Source: Marchantia polymorpha subsp. ruderalis (Eukaryota; Streptophyta; Marchantiopsida; Marchantiales; Marchantiaceae). From it: 64,000 bases of DNA. The notes under the pieces are model-generated. The model made no database searches. It worked only from the letters and a program-made list of their open reading frames with translations, and was not told where the DNA came from. Location of the stretch: positions 9,756,501-9,820,500 of the forward strand of contig AP031356.1 in NCBI GenBank assembly GCA_037833965.1. Direction: 5' to 3'. Both the position numbers and the translations under genes were made by a program. Below are positions 35,485 to 46,499 of the stretch, piece by piece. How positions within the stretch are numbered: the stretch's first letter is position 1; every line of letters starts with the position of its first letter.

Positions 35485-38309
35485 CACGCTACACTACACT
35501 CCGCGGAACTTGTGCTTCGCCTCCTGCGCGACGGACTGCCGCGCACTAACTCCCTACCCTGCCAGTCTTCAGCTCGACTGCGCAGTCCCAAACGCTACAA
35601 CGCCGCGGACAGCTCCGCCTCGAGGGTGGACATGGTATCCCGCGCCTTCGACAGAAAGGAGTCTAACTTCTTCGCTACCCGCCGCCGGCTCCTACTGTCA
35701 CCTGTCAACAACCCGGCTACACGAAGCTCTAACTCACGCAGTGTGAGTTTCTACTACGCCGCCACTTCCCAGTGGGCGTAGCCCTTGAGACAGTGGGCGA
35801 CTCGCCTCGCCATCTCTTCCTTCGTGCGATCTGCCTCTCGCCTGCGATCGTCTTCAATTACTACCAACTGCGATTCGGCCTCCGCACGTTGAGCTCTCAA
35901 TTCTCCGCACTCCGATTGCAGCCTGCGGATCAAATCCTCATCCGCCTGTCGTGCGAGCTAACACTCTGCCAACAACCGGGTCTGTCACACGAGCTCCTCT
36001 GACAGAACCTGATTCTAAGTCTTCTCAGAAATCAGTTCTTCTGTGGTCCTCACCACATCCCTGGTGAGCTCTTCCAGTCTCTCCTTCTTCAACGTGTCGT
36101 AGTGGGTGTGCGACTTCCGCACGAGATTATACTGTCCCCACAAGCAGTCATACTGCTCCTGCAACTCCTTAAGTTCTCGGTCCACCCGAGCTAGCAGCTT
36201 GCTGGTGTGGACTTTAGTGCGAGTCCGCCTGCGCACTAACTCGACGTAGGACCCAGGCTGGCGAGGATCCGGGTATTTATCAAATTTGCGATCCAAGTAC
36301 CTCAGCAGCGGTACTACCGGCTCACAAAGCGCCGCGGCCGGCGCACCAACGATTTCCTCCTCCTCCTCCTCGGTGTCTCCCGATCCCGACATTGCTTCCG
36401 TGGATCCTCCTTCCTCATCATCCGAGGGAAGGATTTCGGTCGCCATTGATTGCGTTGGCGACTGGCCCGAGTGGGGCTGCGAATGGTCTGCGGGTGCTGC
36501 CGCCGATGGCACTCCTGCACCTTCGCTGCTCCCCGCTAAAATGTCCAAGGCGGTGGGTGAATGTGGCCGTGCTACATCCCCATCATCCGCCTGTCGAGCG
36601 TCGATTGTCGCTCCTTCGCCACCGACGTCCGCCGCCGAAGGCGATTGAGCGGGATGTGTCTGCGCGGGGTGTAATTGCGCATCGCGCACTCGAATTTTTT
36701 CCCGCGGACGTACAATCTGCTCCTCCGTTAGGTCCTGCTCCCTCGATTGGTCCTGCGCGAGGGCTGCGTCTGGCTTGCGCGTAGGCGCAATTTCCGGCGC
36801 CTGGTCCGCCGCAGGCGCAGCGCTGAAGGCGTCTATCGCTGAAGGCGACAGAACCGAAGGCCGCTCGCCTGATGTACCTGGGCCCGAAGGCCCTACCGCC
36901 GAAGGCGCATCTGCCGGCGGATTACCCGCCGAAGGTGCGGTCTCCGCACGCTCCTTGCTAAAGACTCGATGGCCCAAAGGCCCTGGCGCCGAAGGCGCAA
37001 ATCGCGGCGCGTTATACGCCGGAGGGCCTTGCCCCGAAGGCCCTTGACCCGAAGGCGGATCTTCCGCCAGCTCCTTCCCCTTCCTACCTTGTACCGGGGG
37101 TGAATCTTGCCTACTCGTAGGCGGCCGCCTATGCGTAGGCGAACTTTCTCTGCCTACGCGTAGGCAGAGGTCCACGTCTGCAAGAGGTCGCTTATCCGCT
37201 GGAAATCGCCTGTGCGTAGGCGGAACACTCGTCCGCATCGCACGTGGTAACTCCGGAGGACCTTGTCCCGCAGGCCCCTGGCCCGAAGGCCGCCTCTCGT
37301 CCGCCGGAGGCGTAGCGTGGTCCGCCGCTCCTGCAGACGTCCGCGCTCTCCCGATCGTCTCCGGTGACACACTTCCCTTCTCCGTGACGATCGTCGCCGT
37401 GTCCGCGCTGCTGGCTCGTAGCACAAGCCTGCGCGCCTTCTGCTTCGGCCGGCTGCACACTTCGTGCAGTGGCCGCTGTCGTATGGGAGCAGTGGGTTCT
37501 CGATGTTGCTCCTCCTCTGGTTCCTCTCTCCATCTCCGCTTCCGCGACACTCTTGCTGCGGGTGTGCTTCTTCCCTCGTCCCGCCGGGTCGGCGGAGTAG
37601 AAGCTGGTGAATCCTCTGCATCGGTGTCGACCTCGTTATCCCGCACATACTTCCCGGGATGGTCGACGGACAATGACGGAAAGCGAGCGAGCTCCGCCGC
37701 GGTCAAACAGTTCCTCTGTCGATAGAAGTTTATCAAGAAAAGGGAGAGGTGATTGAGAGTTCCCCTCTTCTCCTCGTAGGCGTGCTGTCGCATCACCCTA
37801 TGCAGGATGCTCGCCCAGTGAACTGGAGCTCCGGCCAAGATGAGCTCCACAAAAGAAACCTGCCACAAGGTGATGTACGAGGTGCGGTGTGGCTGCAGCA
37901 ATTGTAGCAGCGCCGCCGCTACAGTTTGGCGGAAACGATCTTTGTAGTCGCGGGTCTTGTACCCGTTCTTGGTAGACCTCTCCCGCTTGAACAATTCCAC
38001 AAATTGCGCTTCGTCCTGCTTCGTCACCTTGATGCTCTCACTATCAAATAGGAGGTACCCGTCGGTGCCGGCACACCTCCCCAATGCCTGCGTCCAATCG
38101 TGGACGGTCCACCGATCTACGTGCGGACGCAATCCGCGCGTAGGTTGTCGCTCCGCGTCCAGCCATTCGCGCACCATGTCTACACATATGTAATTCCACC
38201 CCCACAGCAAGAAATCAAGCTTTCTTGCAATCAGCCGCTCCTCGAAAGCACGCAACCCGTTCTGTGGAAGCCGGAGCGGCAGCATCCGCAACCTGTTCAC
38301 TTTTGACAT
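35485..38309 (-). pseudogene. ORF1 of U6, open for most of its length
   Basis: From the shared Met at 38,309 (longer in-frame start at 38,561) it is open to 36,015, covering the Trp-rich N-terminal block (KLDFLLWGWNYICVDMVREW), the acidic and Pro/Ser-rich middle, PVVPLLRYLDRKFDKYPD and the start of the coiled coil. Beyond the stop at 36,015 the same frame continues with several more stops (LVRQTR, LRAQRAEAESQLV, GYAHWEV, RRRVAKKLDSFLSKARDTM) to about 35,485. So the C-terminal quarter is broken. Same family of unknown function as the U4 ORF1. Confidence 0.75.
37108..37169. repeat. U6-type palindromes in ORF1 (centre ACGCGT and variants)
   Basis: GCCTACTCGTAGGC-like copies near 37,109 and a perfect 22-bp palindrome at 37,148-37,169 (core TGCCTACGCGTAGGCA). 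The preceding bases (CCTTCCCCTTCCTAC, then GGGGGTGA) match those before the U5 palindromes at 30,339. So U5 and U6 carry different palindromes at the same place. Confidence 0.8.
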
Positions 38310-39843
38310 TGCGTTCTTGAACTTTGCTTGCGCAACAACTCTCTCTCTGCTCTGCTCGAGCTTCTTGCTTCCTCTGCAAACTCTAATCTCCCTCAATTCC
38401 AAATCGCGCGCACTCAATTCTCTCTCAGTCACCAAGTAATCCTCCGCGCGGCGATGTCTAGAATGTTTCACAGCTAGCAGGTGGACGCGCGCAGCTCGCA
38501 CTAGAAAGTGAAATCGCGAATTCAAGAATGGGGCGTACTCCGTCTCCTGGTCAAAGGTCATGGTCGGCTCTTGGTCGTGAAGGTCGAATCACTTGATGGC
38601 CGCGCCGGCTCCGCGCTATAACGGCCTCCTCTCTCACGCGCGGCTTCACGCTCCGCCGACGCCGACTTAACTCACACGCTCGAATTGGCAATTTGAACTC
38701 CGCTAGCGTACTACGCCGCGGACATGGGTGCGTAGCGCCGAAGGCGGATTTCTCGCCTTGCGCGCTACACTCGTTCGTACTAATCTTTGGCCAATCCCGC
38801 TCCGCCGAAGGCGTTCGTCCGCGCATCGGACAAAAGTCGAACTCCCTTCTGCGTAGGCAGAACCCCCGGCGGAATCTCCGCCGGCGCGGAACTTCATCTG
38901 CCTGTGCGTAGGCGCTCGCCTACGCGTAGGCGAATTCCGTCCGCGTATCAAATGTTTGTCCGCGCCGATCCCTCGCCGTAGGCGCAGCGCCGAAGGCGGT
39001 TGTGCCGAAGGCGTTGACCGCGGTCAACAGACTCCGTCAAGTCTGTCCATTTCTCTCGCCTCTCCGTCGGCGCTCTTGTCTCCGTAACCCCGACCGGCCG
39101 AAGGCGCACTCATCCGTTCCGTACGTATAGTCCGTACGGATTTTACTACTCCGTTGGGTCCTCGCTTGTCCGCGCTGCTGAGCTGGCGCCGAAGGCGCCG
39201 TACAATTTCCAACCCCGAAGGCGCATTTCTAGGGCCGAAGGCGGATTTCCCGCCGACGCCGAAGCGCATGTGCGTATGCGAACTTCGCTCGTCCGCCTGC
39301 GCAGAGGTGTTAAGCCTCCCCGCCTTCGCGTAGGCGACATTCGCGGCGGACATCCCGCCGACGTCAAACCCTATTTCGCCTACGCGTAGGCGAACTTCCC
39401 TCGTCCGCGCATAGGACAAACTTTCCTTGCCTACTCGTAGGCGAGAAGCTGAGTGTCTTGCGACCTTCATAACTCCCGGAATCCTCCTCCGTTCGTGGCG
39501 TTCTTGGGCTCGTTAGAATCAGCGCGTCGAGCTCTTTCCAACGAGGCCCTAACCAAGTCGAGGCGTTTGGGAATTGATCAGGCTCTGAAGGATTCCTCTA
39601 GCGCCGAAGGCGGATTTTGCGCCTTGCGCCGAAGGGGTTATTACTTCAGAGCCCGCATGTAGGGCGGTGCCTGTCCCCGACGTTGCACCCAACTCCTGGA
39701 TTCTACGAGTTCTCTCGAGATTCTCTGCGATCTTCCAGTTTTACTCTATTTTGATGCACCGAGGGCTATTTACACTGCTGCCGCGGTACAGTTTTCCAAA
39801 AATGTTTTAATTTCCTCAAAAATACCAAAAGTGGGGTACCACA

Positions 39844-41111
39844 CGTCTCTCTTGGGCCGAAGGCCGTCTTGCTTGCGCCGAAGGCGTCCGTGCCTTTGGC
39901 GTAAAGAGGTCCGCTGATCCCTATGCAGCCCGTGTGTTCCCATCCTACTCTGAGGATGGTGTCTCCTTCTCTCTGGCGGCACGTCCTGTCTCCGCGCTAC
40001 TTGCAGGCAACACGACCCTGCGTGCTTTCTGCTTCGGCCGACTGCAGAGCTCGTGCAGTGGCCGCTTCCGTTTGAGAGTAGCCGAATCTCGATGTTGGCC
40101 CTTCTCTGCTTCTCCCTTCCATCTCCGCTTCCGTGGCACTTGCGCTGCGTATGATTCCCCTCCCGCTCCCGGTTGGGCTGGTGGCGTGGAGGCAAGAGTC
40201 TCTTCCTCGTCGGTGTTGACCTCGACGTCCTTCACATAGCGCCAGGGATTGCTGAGTGATAGCAGTGGAAACTGAACACGCTCGGTCGCGGTTAGACAAC
40301 CCATCGACCGATAAAAGTTGATCAAGAAGGGGGAGAGGTGATTGATCGATCCCCCCTTCTCCTCAAACGCATGCTGCCGCGTTATCTTCCATAAGATGCG
40401 CGCCCAGTGAATCGGAGCTCCGACCAACGCCAGCTCCACGAAGGACACTTGCCAAGAAGTGATGTATGTGGTCCTGTGCGGCTGCAAGAGTTGGAGAAGT
40501 GCTACCGCGACATTTATGCGGTAGCGATCCTTGTAGTCCCGGGTCTTGTACCCGTTCTTGCTGAACTTGGCACTCTTGAAGAGGGTCGCGAAGGAAATCT
40601 CCTCCTCCTTCGTGATCTTGATGCTCTCGCTATCGAATATGAGATGTCAGTCCTCTCCCGCACATCTTCCCAGTACCTGTTCCCAATCTTGGATGGTCCA
40701 TCGCTCTACGTGCGGTCGAAACCCGCGCGTAGGTTGGTCTCTCTCCTTCTGCCATTCGCGCACCATGTCCTGGCACACGTAATTCCATCCCCACAGGAGG
40801 AAATCGAGCTTCACCGCAGACAACTAGTGCTGGAAAGCGCGCAGCCCAATCTGCGGAATCTTCAGCGGAATCATCCGCAGCTGAGTTGCTTTCGACATCG
40901 CGTCCTTGAAATCGTACTTCGCAAACTCTCCTCCGCTATGCCCAAGCTTCTTGCCCGCGGCTGCAATTCCTCTGCACACTCTACTCTCCCTCAATTCCCG
41001 CGGTCGCGCACTCAATCCTCCCTCTGCTATGCAAGTCTCTGCGCGTCGCCTACTCGAATTTCTCTCTGCTAGAATGTGTGCGCGCGCATCATCGCGAGAA
41101 ATCGAAATCAC
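39844..41111 (-). pseudogene. ORF1 of U2, N-terminal part
   Basis: Reads the shared Met context (MSKATQLRMIPLKIPQIGLR, near 40,900), then a stop, the N-terminal block through a damaged codon region near 40,640, and an open stretch 39,945-40,487 (TYITSWQVSFVELALVGAPI, INFYRSMGCLTATERVQFPL, SRPKQKARRVVLPASSAET). It is then interrupted by U6 and resumes at 34,457. The frame upstream of the shared Met (to 41,111) is less conserved. Broken copy. Confidence 0.75.
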
Positions 41112-41400
41112 GAGAAATCGAAATCACGATAGATTAATAGATTAACGAGAAATCGAATCGAAATCGACATTAGATTAACGAGAAATTGAAATCGCAAATT
41201 CAAGAATGAGTCGCCCGCCCTCGGCTCACAAGTTTTCATGGTCGACACTTGGTCGTGAGTGTCGACTCACTTGATGGCTGCGCCGGCTTGGAGGCATAAC
41301 GGCCCTCCTCTCGCACGCTCGACTTCACGCTACGCCGTTGCGCGGACTCACACGCTCGAAAATTGAATTTGATTTTTGCCATCGTACTTCGCCGCGACCT

Positions 41401-41910
41401 TGTTCGCGCAGCGCCGAAGGCGTATCGCCGAAGGCGCTGCGGCGGAGGCTTTCGCCTCTGGCCGACTCGCAACTCTGATCTATCCCGCACTGCCGAAGGC
41501 GTTGACCCGCAGCGCCGAAGGCGAACATCTACCGCCGAAGGCGTTGACTCCCAACGCAGGAGGCGGACTTCTTGAAGACGTCCGTCGGCGTAGGTGCATC
41601 GCCGAAGGCGCAGCGACGAAGGCGACTGTGCCGAAGGCGTTGACCGCAGTCAACGGGTATTGTCTTGTCTGTCGATCCCTCTTGTTCCCTTGAAGGCGCT
41701 TTTGCCGCCGGAGCTCAGTTCCGCCGAAGGCGCACATGTCAGTACCGCCGAAGGCGGACCGTACGGAGTTGCTACCCCCGAAGGCGTAAACCTAATCTTG
41801 ATGCGCTGGCGCCGAAGGCGCCGTACGAAGAAGTTCACCCCCGAAGGCGAACATCTAGGGCCGAAGGCGGCTCGTCCGTCGACCTAGCCCTTCAGCCGAA
41901 GGCGCTCGCT
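41401..41910. repeat. Dense GCCGAAGGCG palindrome cluster in the U2 leader
   Basis: I count twelve exact copies of GCCGAAGGCG in these 510 bases, plus variants (ACGAAGGCG, CCCGAAGGCG, TGAAGGCG). Each is a short stem with a GAA-type loop. The same motif is scattered through the leader and ORF1 of U1, U2, U5 and U6. It is not in tandem: spacing is irregular and the sequence between copies is unrelated. Confidence 0.9.
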
Positions 41911-42601
41911 CTTTGTATCTTCCGATAATCATAACTCCTTGATTCCTCATCCGTTCTAAGCGTTCTCGGGCTCGTTAGAACAAGCGCGTTGAGCCCTTTC
42001 CAACGGAACCCTAATCAAGTCAAGGAGTTGTGAATTGAATAAGTTTTGAGGGATTTCCCTAGCGCCAAAGGCGGCTAGCGCCGAAGGCAGATTATGCGCC
42101 TTGCGCCGAAGGAGATCCCCTTCAGAATTGATCGTTAAGGTCGGGGCGCCTATTCCGGACATTGCGCCCACTTCCGGGATTCTAAGAGATCATAGTAGAC
42201 CCGTGATTATCCATCTTCACTCTATTTAAATGTACCGATTACCATTTACACGGCTGCTGCGAAACTGTTTTCCAAAAGTGTTTTAAATTCCGCACAAAAA
42301 CAAAAAGTGGATTACCACAAGGCGCTTGCTTCTGCTTGCGCCGAAGGCTTTTCAACCGAAGACACCTCTGCAAAGAAGCTTTGCCAAAGGCGCCGAAGGC
42401 GCGTCCTTCAGCATGAACCGTCCGTTCCGTCCACGGCGCCCGACCGTGGCCTAAGCCCCAGAACTCCTAGATTCTCCTAGACCCGTGATTCTCCTTTTTA
42501 CTATGTTTTTGCATACCGATTACTATTTACAGCTGCTACCGCGGTACTTATTTTTAAAAAATGCTTTAATTCCGACAAAAAACAAAAATTGGGTTACCAC
42601 A

Positions 42602-42810
42602 TACACTAAACTCTAGTACAATACGTAGTACAACTTGAAAGTACGTTCTACACTCAACTCTACTTACATTTAACACACATAGCATCCACACTATTTATGC
42701 TTTTTCTCCCTTAGTTAAACTCACACAAAACAATGAGTATATTGTAATCTCAAGCCTTAATTAAATCCCACCACACCACCGACTCAACCAAATCACAAAA
42801 AAGAATCAAT
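42602..42810. mobile_element. Right flank of insertion X
   Basis: Begins with the U1 target copy TACAC (42,602-42,606), followed by about 200 bp of AC-rich non-coding sequence up to the gypsy RT. It contains a near-copy (TACAACTTGAAAGTAC, 42,630-42,645) of the sequence just left of U1. Together with 11,951-12,927 it would be the pre-existing insertion into the RT. No terminal repeats could be identified. Confidence 0.35.
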
Positions 42811-43175
42811 ATGGACCGTCTTTGGTTGGGTAAAGTTTTCACCAAGATCAACCTCAGAGGAGCTTACAACATTGTCCGGATTTGCCATCCAGACAAGTGC
42901 AATTGGCTTTTTGAACAAGCTAGGGGAATTTTGAATACATGGTCATGCCTTTTGGACTCACTAATGCACCTGCAGTCTTCCAACACCTCATGAACAAAAT
43001 TTCTTCCAACACCTCATGAACAAAATTTTCCACGAAGACTTGGACGATTTTCTTATGCTCTATCTAGATGACATTCTAATCTTCTCCAAAAAATCAAAAA
43101 AAGCACGACAAACATGCATCTTTGATGGTTATCAAACTCCGCAAAGATGGTTTCTATAAAGCCAAGCTGCTTCAA
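42811..43175 (+). pseudogene. Ty3/gypsy reverse transcriptase, middle part
   Basis: Reads MDRLWLGKVFTKINLRGAYN, then through shifts HLMNKI, LDDFLMLYLDDILIFSKK (catalytic Y-L-D-D at 43,061-43,072) and MVIKLRKDGFYKAKLL, after which similarity is lost near 43,175. It continues exactly where the left RT piece ends at about 11,950. A 26-bp tandem duplication (42,976-43,001 and 43,002-43,027) shifts the frame. RNase H, integrase and 3' LTR are not visible. Confidence 0.8.
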
Positions 43176-46100
43176 TAATTAGACAGAATGATCATATTTG
43201 CAATGATTGCATGCCATTGCTCATTGCCGGCAGCAAGAGATCAAAGAGCGGCGAGATGAGCATGCGATATGGTGTTGGTGAGTTTACAACGTCTCCACCT
43301 TCATGCTTGCTGTCCATGTCTAATGGCCCTAAAGACACTGTCAAAAGCTCTCCTCGTTCACAGTTACAGTGGATGTGACTGTGCAAGTCATTACGCATTA
43401 TTCCTTATACTGAATGATGAAAGCTTTCAGGGTGCAGAATGAAGGTGATTAATATGTAGGTCCTTGCACAAGTGATCTATTTGTATTGGTGAATTTTGAC
43501 TGCAAGTTTTTATCGTAAATATTGGAGTACAAAAGATACGATCAAAAGTGCAGGACTAAATCAGTCATTATTAAATAACGTTTTTGATTTTTGCTAACAT
43601 AGTTTTCCTCTGCTTATATTTATTTAGAGATCCTATTTTGATAAGAAGATATTTTGATTTTGACTTTAATTTGAAATTTTTTTTGGCTAGAAATAAATTT
43701 CATGTGAAATTTTTACCAATATCTTTCACATTGTCTTAGATAACATGTATAATTAAGTATGAAGCATCACATAATTCAAATTGATGAAACAAAAAATTTA
43801 ATTTCAGAACAATATCATATAAAAAAAAATAAGAGTGAATTTCATAGGTTTTATGATGGTTGTAGTTAACAATATACTGCTTTGAAAAAAAGGGCAATAA
43901 AAAACGACATTAATTTTCCATTGAGTATACGTCTACTACACACAAAATTAACTTAATGAACTCAAATTGTATCAAGGAGGAGTTATTTTAGGGTTATTGT
44001 AGAAACAACTTTAGAATTATATTTAACCCAGATTAATAAAAAAAATATGAATGAAAGTTTAAATTATCTTTTTGAGCTTTAATTTGCTTTATTTTAACAA
44101 TACAGTAAAATATTGGCGAGTAAATCAAGAAGAACTCACACAAATTCACACAAACTCAGAAAATATACTTAACAATAAGAAATTATAACGATCTCAAGTG
44201 CTTCTTATTAGTACAAGTGATAAATTGAAAGCAACTTTTTGAATGCAAACTTATTCCATTCATATTTTTCTTGTGAGTGTTAGCTTGTATAATTGTCACG
44301 GAAATGACTACAGTTTAGGGTTTGATGCTTACAAATTGACTAAAGTACTGGGTCTACTGAACGGAATATTCACTTCCATTTTTTCAGATATATTGACTGG
44401 ATTGGGAGAAGTTTTAAATGGAACGATAATGGGTACGAGGGACATGACTCTTAGGACCAAAGAAGTGTCCTTAGTATCTACACATAATAAAGAAATTTTT
44501 AAATGTTAGAATTTTAGATTTACGTTTTATAGAGAAAATAAATTATGCACTTCACGATAAGACATGCTATTTGTTAAACTTGATTTATTATCATGTGATT
44601 TCGTGTAAAATTTATCATTATCCTTGCGTCTTTTATTTTCAATATGCGATGTAAATTACACTCAATGGTACAAGAATGTAGAAAAGTGATATGAAATCAC
44701 AATTGAAATAGTTTTAGCAAAGGATTGAATCAAATAAAACGAGCAATTGTCTGATCATTTGAATGTAGATATTTTTGCAAAACATCTTCTCTCAATCCAT
44801 GTTGCCGTCAAAATGTCACGTTTGGCTTTCTAAATTTTTTTGAATTTTGTGTTAAATTTACACAAGTTCTATTCACCTACATTCATGTATTGATTTAATT
44901 TCCTTGATAGAAAAATCTTCTGATGGTTTAGACATGGTATGAGATAAATTTTGTATGAGTGAAAGAAAGTTTTCCATGAAGTCATATTTTGAGAACTTTG
45001 TGAGTCCTAAAATATATCTCTCTTGCATTTTATTGGACTAGAATAGAAGAAGCTGTTTCATTACTTTTGGTTACTTCAATTTCAAAATCGAGTACATACA
45101 AAAGATAACTTGAACGGTAAACATCAAATCAGTGTGTCACTAACTTGTATTCTATCTCACATCTGAGGTTTGCCATTTGGTATCCGAAACCCAGGCCGCA
45201 TTAACTTGGACTTCGAAGATAATGAACCAATTGGATTGCAACACACTCCTGATATGCCGAGGTTGGCGTGGCAAACTATATTGGGCTACTATGTAAGGTT
45301 ATGGAGGCTGAGTGATTTAGAAACTTCTCTTGTGCAAACCGAGGCAATGCAAAGTACAACAGGTGCAGTTGTCTTTGGACACTAGAAGAACCTACGCATT
45401 GTTCAAGTATAGCCCTTGCAGTGTAAGCCTCACTGCTTTGGATGACAATTGTGATACATGACAAATGATATAATATCTTAAATGTGACGGAAATTTGTTA
45501 TTCATAATTTAGCGACGAACTAATCTTTCTTAGGTGATTTAATGACAAATATTTGTTGTGGCATTCACTGCACAAGATATCTAGTTCCGTAGTTCCACAT
45601 GAATATGATGATCGCAGAAGTGACTTTATGAGCTTCCTCGTCTATTCTTCCTTAAGAATTCGATCTTCTTCCATCTCCTGAATGAAAACAACCCTGATTG
45701 TGGTGTAGATTGGACTTTTGACATCCTGGGCATAGATGCTTCAGCGTACATAGTCTTGTGGGTACCATACAGAATATGGAGATATTTATGAGAACTACTG
45801 TTTTGTTGTGGACGACATATTCAAGCCGGAGGATTCACAAAACCGCGGAAACTTGTTAAGGTTTAGACCCCCGGGTTTTAATCCAGGTATGACAGTGGAG
45901 CGGCAATGCAGGGAGAAACTGAGAAACTGGGTGGTATCTTGGGTCGATATCTGCCTGGGAGAATTCTCGTTCTTCGAGCATTTATCGAGCATTTATCGGG
46001 CGTCCTCGGATTTCCATGAGGATGTTGTCCTACTGGTCTGAATGTTCCTGACAGTAGTGGTGATATCATCGCTCGACAGGATTCAAGTCCTAGTGGTGGG

Positions 46101-46350
46101 TTCAACTCTATGTCTGAAAGACGAAAGAGGTTTGGGTAATTTTCTGAAATCTTATTTAGATTTTTCTTTTACTTTTCATCTGACTACACCAATGAAGCTG
46201 TGGACAAAGAAGCAACGAGTCATTCGATGCTAGCATGCCCTTGATTTCCAAATTCCTGCTTCATTTTGAGCCGCAGAAACAAGAAGGCAATGAGCGTGCT
46301 AAGTCCTATTCTAGTTAAGACATACAGGTTGGAGAACAAAAGAGAATAAA
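43176..46350. other. Unassigned AT-rich sequence
   Basis: Nothing recognised. The longest frames are 88 codons at 44,243-44,509 and 71 codons at 45,170-45,385, both without known motifs. Parts near 45,770-46,100 may belong to the decayed aspartic-protease copy that is clear further right, but I could not align them with confidence. Confidence 0.5.
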
Positions 46351-46499
46351 TAAAGAACGATGATAATCATGTCAACTTTGACAAAAGAATACAACAGTAA
46401 TACGCTGGTGATTCAGTTTTGGTGCTTATACAATCTCACTGATCACCTCTCAACAAAAAATAGATCACTCATCTGTGTGATGCGTTTTCATTCGGTCCC

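Larger units (their letters stand above)
34463..39843 (-). mobile_element. Unit U6: complete unit of 5.4 kb nested in U2
   Basis: Minus-strand start TGTGGTACCCCAC at 39,843, end GTGGGTTATTACA at 34,463, flanking repeat CGTCT (34,458-34,462 and 39,844-39,848). It is inserted in the variable middle of the U2 ORF1. Leader 38,310-39,843, ORF1 about 35,485-38,309 with several stops near its 3' end, TATA at 35,423, and a terminal module with both halves. It carries its own palindrome type with centre ACGCGT. Confidence 0.9.
26625..42319 (-). mobile_element. Unit U2: nested in U1, hosts U5 and U6 (own length about 5.0 kb)
   Basis: Minus-strand start TGTGGTAATCCAC at 42,319, end GGTGGGTTATTACA at 26,625, flanking repeat AGGCG (26,620-26,624 and 42,320-42,324). 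Its target lay inside a GCCGAAGGCG-type palindrome of U1. Own sequence: 39,844-42,319 (leader and ORF1 N-terminal part), 33,023-34,462 (ORF1 middle and C-terminal part), 26,625-27,684 (terminal module). When U5 and U6 are set aside the ORF1 motifs come in correct order. The leader is the densest region of GCCGAAGGCG in the window. Confidence 0.87.
12933..42601 (-). mobile_element. Unit U1: outermost nested LTR-like unit (own length about 3.8 kb)
   Basis: Starts on the minus strand with TGTGGTAACCCA (at 42,601) and ends GGATTATCACA (at 12,933). Flanked by a perfect 5-bp direct repeat TACAC (12,928-12,932 and 42,602-42,606). Own sequence is 42,325-42,601, 26,398-26,624 and 12,933-16,202; the remainder is U2 and U3 with their nested copies. 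Removing U2 rejoins a broken GCGCCTTCGGC palindrome, and removing U3 restores continuous sequence at the junction, which supports the model. It is the most decayed copy, as expected for the first to arrive. Its terminal module is short (TATA to end about 0.57 kb) because it has a single copy of a segment duplicated in the others. Confidence 0.85.

Noticed and set aside
17823-39843. Search for a second LTR copy within each unit
   Set aside because: Neither the TGTGGTA start region nor the TTATTACA end region is repeated within any single unit, so ordinary two-LTR elements are not supported.
41401-41910. CRISPR-like array of short repeats
   Set aside because: The repeat is only about 10 bp, spacing is irregular, and the host is a eukaryotic retroelement leader.
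44243-44509. 88-codon plus-strand frame with a hydrophobic N-terminus
   Set aside because: No recognisable domain, AT-rich context and no neighbouring exons; could be chance.
45170-45385. 71-codon plus-strand frame
   Set aside because: No motif, and not clearly continuous with the protease remnant downstream.
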